NCBI GenBank assembly: GCA_030833445.1
Contig: JAURHD010000018.1
Location: 1-56,395 of the forward strand
Source of the DNA: Cephaloticoccus sp.
GTDB taxonomy: Bacteria > Verrucomicrobiota > Verrucomicrobiia > Opitutales > Opitutaceae
DNA: 56,395 nucleotides
Direction: 5' to 3'
The notes beneath the pieces were generated by a model. It was not told the DNA's origin. It saw nothing but the letters and a program-made list of their open reading frames with translations, and searched no databases. Position numbers and translations under genes: made by a program. Of the stretch, positions 31,270-38,804 are shown piece by piece (within the stretch, counting starts at the first letter, position 1; the number at the start of each line of letters is the position of its first letter).

Positions 31270-34200
31270 CTAGCCCCGAAACAATTTGTCGAGCGCCCCC
31301 AAGCTCTTGACCGGCGGCTTCTTCGACGTCGTAACCGGAGGGATGTGTGGGGCCGGCCGAGTGGATTTTTTTGGCGCCTCCTCCGTCGATTCAACCCGGC
31401 GCAGTTGCGCAATCAACCGGTCCAGCTTTACCGCCGAAACCGGCTCGGCCGTCCCCAACTCCTGCGCAAACAAACTGACGCGGTATTCCTCGACCAGCCA
31501 ACGCAACACGCCGCCACCCGATTGTGCCGCCAGTTCTTCGTTCAACTTGAGGTAGGGCGCGAGTTGCGCGACCCGTTCTTTTTCCTTGGCCGGATTTTGC
31601 CGCCAGCGTTCGGCGCGCAGCTTCATCGCCTTCAGGTAACGGGGCAGATGTGCGAGCTGGGCGTAGGGGGTGCGCCGCAGGAAATCCGCCGGTAGCAACA
31701 AGTGCAGATCATCCAGTAATCCGGCGTAGGGCTGTGGATGAATGAGCAGTTCCTGTCGCAAGGTGAGAATTTCACGCAACCGATCGCCCAGTCGGGGCAC
31801 GATGCCTCGCAGATCCGTTTTTGCCTGCTGCAATGCGGCTTCGAACTTCGCTTCTCTTAAAAAACGACCATCCGGTGCCGGTGCGTCCTCGATCACTCGA
31901 GCCGCATCACATACCCAATCTCGCAGTAATTCGTAGGCGTGCCCCTCCAGTTCGTTGATCGGCACCAGCGTAGCCGTGAGAGTGCCGAGCGTGCGCAGGT
32001 CCTTTAGATCGCGTTGCAGCCAGCCCAAATCATGGCGGAGCTGCAACTCGAGCAATGCCGCGACTCCCCGATGGCTGACCGCCATGGCTTCGTCCGCGGT
32101 TTTGAACAAACGCAACGCGACGCCGGCGGCCCCCGGCTTGATTCCCGGAAAAGCATAGACCTGCACTCCCGCCTGTTCGGTCACAAGGATTTGCCGCGGC
32201 ACATCGCCGAAACTCCACTCGTTTTGATCAACCTTCTCCCAGTTGGTCCTCGCCTGTTTCCACGCCTTCGGGTCCTCGCGTGATACCAGCGTGCTGGCCT
32301 CGTTCTGTCGCGCCTCCAGTGCGCGGCGAATTTCTTCCAGTTCACGGCTCGCGCACAATTCGTTGCCGTTATCATCCAACAGGCGCACGCGCACCCGCAA
32401 ATGATCGGGCAGCGGTTTCTGAGTCCAGATGTCCGGCGAAATACGAATCCGGAACCGTTCGTTCAGCGTAACGGCCAGTGCTTCGGTCAGAGACTCGCGC
32501 CGATCGGTCAACCGGTCACGCGCGGCCAATTGTTCCGCCACGCTTTTGGCCGTTTCAGCCAATGGCACAAAGGCCCGACGTAGTTCCTTGGGTAGCGCCT
32601 TCAAATAGTGTTCCACCTTGGCCTGGAGATGCCCGGGAACCGCCCAGTCAATCGCCTTTGGGGTGAGTGTCTCGGCCTCGCGCACATTTACATCGAGGGT
32701 CACTCCATCATCAACCTGCCCCGGGCGGTAAGCGTAATTGAGCGCCAGCGCACGATTCTCCAAAGGCAGCGCCTCAGGGAAAGCAGTCGTATCCTGCGCC
32801 AGGGTTTCCGGATCGCGCAGGTCCTCCGCTTGCATCTCCAAAAAGTCGGGTTCGGCACCCTTTCGCTCGCGCACGAGGTCGACCAGTTCAGCCACCGCGG
32901 TGACATTTTCCAACCGCACGGCGTAGAAGCGATAGATCGCCTCATCCAGATTGAGAAAACCACTGTCCCGGGTGCGGGTCAGAATATTCTCCACTTTCTG
33001 ACGCACCTCCCGGTTGTGGCCCAGAAAATCAAAGGGCCACTTGACCGTGTCGTTCACCAAACCTTCGCGAATAAATATCTCCGTCGCGTCGCGTGGATTG
33101 ATTTTGCCGTAACTCACGGCGCGGCTTTCGAGCTCCAAGCCGTAGAGGCGCGAGCGTTGCTTCACCATCACCCGGCCCTTGGCCTCATCCCAAAACGGCT
33201 CACTGTGCGCGACCTTCAACAGATGCGAACCCAGCTCCACCGCCCAAGTCGGGTCCAACCGCGCGCAGGTGCGCGCATACAGCCGCGTGGTCTCCATCAT
33301 CTCGCCCGCCATGATCCAACGCGGCGACTTCGAACTCTTTTTCTGGGCGCCTCGTTGCGGGCCGTCCGGGGTTTTCGTTTTTCGTTTGTCCTCCCGCCGA
33401 AACAACACCGACCCAGGAAAGAGTGAGACCTTTCGGTCATGGGTCGCCTTGTAGAGACCACTTTCCTCATCGAGTTGCGCGATGTTGCTGAGCAATCCCG
33501 CCAGCACGGAACGATGAATCACACGGAAGGCCGGTGACCCGAAAGCGGTGGTCTTTTCATCCACGGTCTTCAACCCGTGGTAGGCCGATGACAGTCGGTC
33601 GGACTTTTTTTCGGCCACCACCTCACGCAACTGGGCATGGATATCGCGCCACTCTCGCATCCGAGTGTAGCTGAGAAAATGATCGCGACAGAACTTGCGC
33701 AGCTTCGATTGTGACATCGTCTCGAACTCGCCGTGATAGGCCTCCCAGATGTTGAGCAGCGTCAGAAAATCCGAATCGGGATGCAGGAACCGGCGATGGG
33801 CCGCATCCGCCTGGGTTTGCTTTTCGAGCGGACGTTCACGCGGATCCTGGATGCTAAGGCCCGCCGCAATCACCAGCACTTCCGTCAGGGCCTTTTCCTG
33901 CCGCGCCTGCAGGATCATGCGACCGATCGTCGGATCGACCGGCAGCCGGGCCAGTTCCCGGCCGATGGGCGTAAGCTGTCGGGTGGCTGCATCGCATTCA
34001 TTGTCCAGTGCACCCAATTCCTCCAGCATCGCGTAACCCGACCTCACAGACTTGGCCGCAGGCATGTTGATAAAGGGAAACCGTTCGATGTCACCCAAAC
34101 CAAATGCTTTCAGCCGCAGGATCACATCCGCCAGGTTCGCGCGCTGAATCTCCGGCTGGGTAAAACGCGGACGCTCCAAGTAATCCTTCTCGGAATAAAG

Positions 34201-35355
34201 CCGGATGCAGAAACCCTCGGCCACGCGGCCGCTGCGACCTTTGCGCTGATCGGCGCTTGATTGTGCCACGGGCTCAATCGGCAGGCGTCGCGTGCGGGTC
34301 TGCGGTGAATAGCGGCTGATGCGCGCCAAGCCCGTATCCACCACGAATCGAATCCCCGGAATCGTCAGCGAGGTTTCGGCAATATTGGTCGCAATCACGA
34401 GTTTGCGGCGCTGGGTGGGCGCAAACACGCGCTGCTGCTCTGCATTGCTTAGTCGGCCGAAGAGCGGGACGAGTTCGCAGTTGGGCAATCGCCGACCCTC
34501 AAGCAATTCGCAAACCTCGCGTATATCCCGCTCACTCGGCATGAACACCAACAGGTCGCCGCTGGAGCTTTCTTTCACGACGCGCAGGACAGCCTCAACC
34601 GCACCATCGATGTAGTGGAGTGCTTCTGATTTGGATTCACGCTCATCCCCCTCAGCGGCATCGCTCCCGAATTCGTCCAAGGGCGCGTAGATCACTTCGA
34701 CGGGGAAGGTCCGACCTGAAACTTGGATAACCGGGGCATCATCAAATGCCGTGCTGAACATCGCCGTGTCGATGGTCGCCGAAGTGATGATGATTTTCAG
34801 CTCCGGCCGTTTGTAGCGCAGCGTGCGCAGGTGCCCGAGCAGGAAATCGATATTCAAGGAACGCTCATGCGCCTCATCGATAATCACCGTGTCGTATTCA
34901 CGCAGCAGCGGATCACCTTGCACCTCGGCAAGCAGCATGCCGTCTGTCAGGAACTTTATCACGGTCGCACCTGAGGTCTGGTCGTTGAAGCGGATCTTGC
35001 AGCCCACCTCGCGCCCCCAGTCGACGTTGAGCTCGTCGGCTACCCGTCGGGAAACCGACAGCGCAGCGACCCGACGCGGCTGGGTGCAGGCAATCCGCCC
35101 CCTGGTCCCTCTTCCCGCCGCCAGACACATCTTGGGAATTTGCGTGGTCTTGCCCGAACCCGTCTCACCCGCCAGAATCACCACCGGGTGCTGTTGGATG
35201 GTCGCCACAATCTCTTCCGCCCGGGCACTGATGGGCAGCTCGGGTGGAAAATCGAGTCGGAATGAAAATGGCTTGGACGGCGGCTTGGACACGAAGATCC
35301 AGAGATTTCGCTTCCGGCTGCGAATGACAACCCTTCGCTGCGCTCGCACTTGCAC
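31270..35355 (-). CDS. hrpA: ATP-dependent RNA helicase HrpA
   Basis: A 1361-residue DEAH/RHA helicase that unwinds RNA in the cytoplasm. It has Walker A GETGSGKTTQ (about residues 63-72), DEAH in VIIDEAHERS, SAT in IIITSATID and motif VI QRKGRSGRVAEGFCIRLYS, followed by HA2 and OB domains and the long C-terminal extension (DUF3418) that defines HrpA rather than HrpB. No ATG precedes the conserved region; the start must be a GTG, either at 35355 (full open frame) or at 35292 (VSKPPSKPFSFRLDF), which leaves a shorter and more family-like N-terminus. The C-terminal tail is Lys/Thr/Pro-rich and variable. Divergent from the oxidoreductase gene across a 29-base gap. Confidence 0.94.
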   Translation of the reverse strand: MQVRAQRRVVIRSRKRNLWIFVSKPPSKPFSFRLDFPPELPISARAEEIVATIQQHPVVILAGETGSGKTTQIPKMCLAAGRGTRGRIACTQPRRVAALSVSRRVADELNVDWGREVGCKIRFNDQTSGATVIKFLTDGMLLAEVQGDPLLREYDTVIIDEAHERSLNIDFLLGHLRTLRYKRPELKIIITSATIDTAMFSTAFDDAPVIQVSGRTFPVEVIYAPLDEFGSDAAEGDERESKSEALHYIDGAVEAVLRVVKESSSGDLLVFMPSERDIREVCELLEGRRLPNCELVPLFGRLSNAEQQRVFAPTQRRKLVIATNIAETSLTIPGIRFVVDTGLARISRYSPQTRTRRLPIEPVAQSSADQRKGRSGRVAEGFCIRLYSEKDYLERPRFTQPEIQRANLADVILRLKAFGLGDIERFPFINMPAAKSVRSGYAMLEELGALDNECDAATRQLTPIGRELARLPVDPTIGRMILQARQEKALTEVLVIAAGLSIQDPRERPLEKQTQADAAHRRFLHPDSDFLTLLNIWEAYHGEFETMSQSKLRKFCRDHFLSYTRMREWRDIHAQLREVVAEKKSDRLSSAYHGLKTVDEKTTAFGSPAFRVIHRSVLAGLLSNIAQLDEESGLYKATHDRKVSLFPGSVLFRREDKRKTKTPDGPQRGAQKKSSKSPRWIMAGEMMETTRLYARTCARLDPTWAVELGSHLLKVAHSEPFWDEAKGRVMVKQRSRLYGLELESRAVSYGKINPRDATEIFIREGLVNDTVKWPFDFLGHNREVRQKVENILTRTRDSGFLNLDEAIYRFYAVRLENVTAVAELVDLVRERKGAEPDFLEMQAEDLRDPETLAQDTTAFPEALPLENRALALNYAYRPGQVDDGVTLDVNVREAETLTPKAIDWAVPGHLQAKVEHYLKALPKELRRAFVPLAETAKSVAEQLAARDRLTDRRESLTEALAVTLNERFRIRISPDIWTQKPLPDHLRVRVRLLDDNGNELCASRELEEIRRALEARQNEASTLVSREDPKAWKQARTNWEKVDQNEWSFGDVPRQILVTEQAGVQVYAFPGIKPGAAGVALRLFKTADEAMAVSHRGVAALLELQLRHDLGWLQRDLKDLRTLGTLTATLVPINELEGHAYELLRDWVCDAARVIEDAPAPDGRFLREAKFEAALQQAKTDLRGIVPRLGDRLREILTLRQELLIHPQPYAGLLDDLHLLLPADFLRRTPYAQLAHLPRYLKAMKLRAERWRQNPAKEKERVAQLAPYLKLNEELAAQSGGGVLRWLVEEYRVSLFAQELGTAEPVSAVKLDRLIAQLRRVESTEEAPKKSTRPAPHIPPVTTSKKPPVKSLGALDKLFRG

Positions 35356-35384
35356 CGCGCCGACCAGACACTAACGTATGCGGC

Positions 35385-36026
35385 ATGTCGAAAGAGCGTT
35401 ATATCGCCGCCAAGCAAAAGTGGGCCGAGAAACAAAAAGCCAAAGGCGTGACCGCCCAAGCCGTCGCCTCGGCCGACCGTCTGCCACCGGGCCAGAAACT
35501 CACGACCGGCTTTCCCGTGCTCGATCTCGGCGTGCAACCGGAAATACCACTCAAGGACTGGACGCTCACGCTCGATGGTATGATCGACAAGCCCACCACG
35601 CTTTCTTGGGATGCCTTCAATGCTTTGCCTCAGGTCGAGGATGTCAGTGACTTCCACTGCGTGACCACGTGGAGCAAATATGACTGCCGTTGGGGAGGTG
35701 TCGCCTTCACCACCCTGTATGAGCTGGTCGCCCCGCAGGTCGGCGCGAAGTTCGTCTATTTCACCAGCTACGACGGCTACTCCACCAATGTGCCGTTGGA
35801 ACAATGCCTCGATGACGATGTGCTCGTCGCCACTTCATTCGACGGTGCACCCGTTTCACGTGAACACGGCGGCCCGGCCCGCATCATCATTCCCAAGCTC
35901 TATGCGTGGAAGGGCGCGAAATTCGTGAAAGCCATCACCTTTCTCGCCGAGGACAAACTCGGGTTCTGGGAAGTCCGCGGCTACTCCAACACCGCCGATC
36001 CCTGGACCGAAGATCGCTACGCTTGA
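35385..36026 (+). CDS. Sulfite-oxidase-type molybdopterin oxidoreductase, cytosolic
   Basis: A 213-residue protein of the sulfite oxidase/MsrP (YedY) fold that binds mono-pyranopterin molybdenum cofactor. The Mo-ligating Cys is in SDFHCVTTWS at about residues 86-95, followed by WGGVAFTTLYELV, the FTSYDGYSTNVPLE region and GGPARIIIPKLYAWKGAKFVKAI. Unlike MsrP it has no Tat signal and no dimerisation domain, so it is a short cytosolic member. Electron donor and substrate are unknown. It is next to mobA, but this enzyme class uses the cofactor without the nucleotide that MobA adds, so the pair is a shared-cofactor neighbourhood rather than an obvious chain. Confidence 0.9.
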   Translation: MSKERYIAAKQKWAEKQKAKGVTAQAVASADRLPPGQKLTTGFPVLDLGVQPEIPLKDWTLTLDGMIDKPTTLSWDAFNALPQVEDVSDFHCVTTWSKYDCRWGGVAFTTLYELVAPQVGAKFVYFTSYDGYSTNVPLEQCLDDDVLVATSFDGAPVSREHGGPARIIIPKLYAWKGAKFVKAITFLAEDKLGFWEVRGYSNTADPWTEDRYA

Positions 36027-36038
36027 GGCATATCAAGC

Positions 36039-36599
36039 TCATGCCGGCTCGTTCCAGTTTTCGAACATAGCGGCTTCCTCTTTGCCGATTTCAACTGCCT
36101 TCATCGCAGTGCCTGCCGCAGCAATGAATCGCTGCAAGGCATACTCACCGCGCGTCAATCTACGCACGGCATCGGCCACGAGTTCACGCGGATAGATCGC
36201 GGCCAACGGCTCGTAGAATCCGTCACACAGTCCCACTGCGCCAACCCCCGGCTCGCAAAGTTCCTTCAGTCGCTCAAACCAAACCGGTTGCATCTGCGGC
36301 AAATCCACCGCCAGCACGATGAGATGCGTCTGCCGCATCTTTTCCAATGCTGCCGCGATCCCTCCCAATGGCCCGGCGTCCGCCAACGCGTCCCGCACCA
36401 CGTTCACGCCAGCGGGCGCCCAAGTCTGCTCAGGGCGCACGGACAGTATGATCTCACTCGCCCGGGTTCTCGCCAATACCGCCCATTGTCTTTGCCATAG
36501 TGCCATGCCGTCAACCGGCAGCAGTGCTTTGTCCGTGCCCATGCGGGTAGAACGGCCCGCAGCGAGCAGCACGGCACTAAATGAAGGGGTGTCGGACAT
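36039..36599 (-). CDS. mobA: Molybdenum cofactor guanylyltransferase
   Basis: A 186-residue cytosolic nucleotidyltransferase that adds GMP to molybdopterin, giving the bis-MGD used by DMSO-reductase-type enzymes. The start has the family motif AVLLAAGRSTRMGTDKALLPVDG (residues 9-31), the DALADAGPLGGIAAALE block and VLAVDLPQMQPVWFERL, then the FYEPLAAIYPREL segment. MocA (CMP) and MobA share these motifs; the length and TDKAL favour MobA. Convergent with the molybdopterin oxidoreductase gene with 12 bases between stops. No other moa/moe gene is in the window. Confidence 0.87.
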   Translation of the reverse strand: MSDTPSFSAVLLAAGRSTRMGTDKALLPVDGMALWQRQWAVLARTRASEIILSVRPEQTWAPAGVNVVRDALADAGPLGGIAAALEKMRQTHLIVLAVDLPQMQPVWFERLKELCEPGVGAVGLCDGFYEPLAAIYPRELVADAVRRLTRGEYALQRFIAAAGTAMKAVEIGKEEAAMFENWNEPA

Positions 36600-36679
36600 T
36601 AGTGCAGTTAGACGGCAAGTGAGCGCACACGCAACTTACCGTTCGACACCGCTCAGGTCGCTCCGTAAAAAGTCACTCC

Positions 36680-37999
36680 ATGGCTGGATCAAGCAAGACG
36701 CTCGCTAACCGGATTCTCATTGGACTCGTGATCGGTGCCGTCGCCGGCGCGATTACCCTCGGCATCGGCCACTTCTACCCGCCCTTGCTGAGCTTCATGC
36801 AAAAGGTGTCGACGAGTGTGTTTGACCCGTTGGGCCAGGTATTCCTGCGCATGCTGTTTTTCGTGGTCATCCCGTTGGTATTCGCGTCGCTCGCCAGCGG
36901 CGTCACCCAACTCGGTCGACTCGACAAACTCGGCCCGCTCGCCGGCCGCACCTTCACTTTCTTCATCGCCAACATGGCTATCGCCGTCGCGTTGGGCCTG
37001 ATCATGATGCAGGTAGTCAACCCCGGCGGCCACCTCAGCCCCGAAGCCAAAGACGTGCTGATGGCGGAATTCGGCGGCGATGCCCTCAAGCACGTCGCGA
37101 CTTCCGCCACCCAGCCCAAGTTCAGTTTCAGCCTGGTGGTGGACATGTTCATGCCACGCAACCTGCTTGGCGCGGTGACCGGCCAGAACCGCGGTGGTCT
37201 GGGCGAGGTGCTGCCGCTGATTCTCTTCGCCATCCTTGTCGGGGCCGTCGGCACGCAGCTGCCGGAGGATAAACGCAAAAAACTGCAGGACAGTCTCGAT
37301 CTCGTGACCGACCTGATGACGGGTATCGTCCACTTCGCCCTGCGGCTCGCGCCCTACGCCGTGCCGGCAATGATTTACAGCGTCGTGGTCAAGATCGGCG
37401 TCGATATCATACTCGCCCTTGGCGTCTTCGTAATCGGCTGTATCGCCGTGATGGCGCTTCACCTCTTCGGCACCATGTCGATCTGGCTGAAATTGTTCAC
37501 CAAGCGTTCGCCCAAAGTGTTCTTCCAACAAATCCGGGCCGTGCTCATCACCGCCTTCTCCACCAGTTCAAGCAGCGCGACGATGCCGACCTCGATCGAT
37601 TGCGCCCGCGACACCCTGAACGTATCGGCCAGCACCCGCGGTTTCGTCATTCCACTCGGGGCCACCATGAACATGAGCGGCACGGCCTTGTATGAAGGGT
37701 GCGTCGTGCTCTTCGTGGCCCAAGTCTTCGGGGTCGACCTCACCTTTGCGCAGGAAATCACGCTGCTGGTCTTGGCCGTGCTCAGTGCGATAGCTGTAGC
37801 AGGTATCCCTGGCGGTTCATTACCGTTGATCGCAGGATTGTTAGCCACCTTTGGCGTGCCGCCGGAAGGCATTGGCATCGTGCTCGGCGCCGACCGCCTG
37901 CTCGATATGGCTCGCACGACCGTCAACGTCGGTTGCGACCTCGTGACCACCGTCATCGTGGACGAAAAGACGAAGGTGGCTGAATCGTCGACTGTGTGA
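36680..37999 (+). CDS. Dicarboxylate/amino acid:cation symporter (DAACS family)
   Basis: A 439-residue inner-membrane transporter with the glutamate transporter (GltP/DctA) fold: eight membrane helices and two re-entrant loops. HP1 carries SSSSATMPTSIDCA (about residues 294-307), TM7 carries the cation motif GATMNMSGTALYEG and HP2 the VAGIPGGSLPLIAGLL region. Substrates are dicarboxylates or acidic amino acids coupled to sodium or protons; which one cannot be decided here. The C-terminus is short and charged. It is alone, in a stretch of mostly unrelated single genes, and is followed 73 bases later by the secreted ParB-like gene on the same strand. Confidence 0.94.
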   Translation: MAGSSKTLANRILIGLVIGAVAGAITLGIGHFYPPLLSFMQKVSTSVFDPLGQVFLRMLFFVVIPLVFASLASGVTQLGRLDKLGPLAGRTFTFFIANMAIAVALGLIMMQVVNPGGHLSPEAKDVLMAEFGGDALKHVATSATQPKFSFSLVVDMFMPRNLLGAVTGQNRGGLGEVLPLILFAILVGAVGTQLPEDKRKKLQDSLDLVTDLMTGIVHFALRLAPYAVPAMIYSVVVKIGVDIILALGVFVIGCIAVMALHLFGTMSIWLKLFTKRSPKVFFQQIRAVLITAFSTSSSSATMPTSIDCARDTLNVSASTRGFVIPLGATMNMSGTALYEGCVVLFVAQVFGVDLTFAQEITLLVLAVLSAIAVAGIPGGSLPLIAGLLATFGVPPEGIGIVLGADRLLDMARTTVNVGCDLVTTVIVDEKTKVAESSTV

Positions 38000-38072
38000 C
38001 GCAGGTAAATAATTAACCCAAGTGTCACGCAGGCGGGCTTCCCGCGGACCGGCTAATCGCTAACTTCGGATC

Positions 38073-38798
38073 ATGAAGCTAACGTTGTTTTGGTCGTTCA
38101 CGTTCTGCGTGGGATTCGTTGCCTCGGCTGCAACCTGCGCCGCGGAAACCTATGCCCCCTTCAAGCCGGACATGCCGTCGGGCGCGGCTTACACCCTCGA
38201 CGCGTTGGCCTTGCATCCCACGCAGTTCTCCACCGGCCAACGCGAAATCAATTACAAGCGCAGCAAGTTCGACAAGATGGACCGGGCGGAAGTGACCGCT
38301 TACTTACAAAAGAAGGACGTGCCAGTCGTCGTGGGACCGGGCGGTGTGCCCTACCTGACCGACGGGCATCACACCATCAGCGCCTTGATCGCCTGCGTGC
38401 ACCCCGACAAGACCGTCTATGGTCACGTCCTCGCCAATTGGTCGAACCTGCCCGCCGCCGATTTCTGGGCGAAGATGCAAAAACAGGGCTACACCTTCTT
38501 GCGCGATAGCTCGGGCCAAATGCGTAGCCCCATTGAATTGCCGGTTTCCCTAAACGAAATGAAACCCGATCCCTATCGCGGTCTCGCTTGGGCGGTGATG
38601 CAGGCCGAGGGATTCAAGGAGATCAAACCACCTGAAATTTTCTTTCAGGAGTTTTATTGGGCGGATTTCTTTCGCGATAAAATCACTTGGGACGACACCG
38701 ACAACGCGGCGTTCGCCCTAGCCGTGCATAAGGCGTTGGAACTAGCCCACAGCCCGGCTGCTGCCGGACTGCCGGGTTACGTCGCAGCCAAGGACTGA
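38073..38798 (+). CDS. Secreted ParB-like nuclease-fold protein (ParBc_2 type)
   Basis: A 241-residue exported protein (signal peptide MKLTLFWSFTFCVGFVASAATCAAE) whose body matches the putative ParB-like nuclease family: ALALHPTQFSTGQREINYKR, then KKDVPVVVGPGGVPYLTDGHHTISAL, the equivalent of the ParB GxxR/GHHR box, here DGHHT, and the AWAVMQAEGFKEI and FQEFYWADFFRD segments. It has nothing to do with chromosome partition by location. Substrate and activity are unknown; homologues occur in plant pathogens and environmental bacteria as secreted proteins. Convergent with the M14 peptidase gene with six bases between stops. Confidence 0.85.
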   Translation: MKLTLFWSFTFCVGFVASAATCAAETYAPFKPDMPSGAAYTLDALALHPTQFSTGQREINYKRSKFDKMDRAEVTAYLQKKDVPVVVGPGGVPYLTDGHHTISALIACVHPDKTVYGHVLANWSNLPAADFWAKMQKQGYTFLRDSSGQMRSPIELPVSLNEMKPDPYRGLAWAVMQAEGFKEIKPPEIFFQEFYWADFFRDKITWDDTDNAAFALAVHKALELAHSPAAAGLPGYVAAKD

Positions 38799-38804
38799 CC
38801 GTGA

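Noticed and set aside
38073-38798. Chromosome-partition ParB
   Set aside because: It has a signal peptide, no DNA-binding helix-turn-helix and no parA neighbour.
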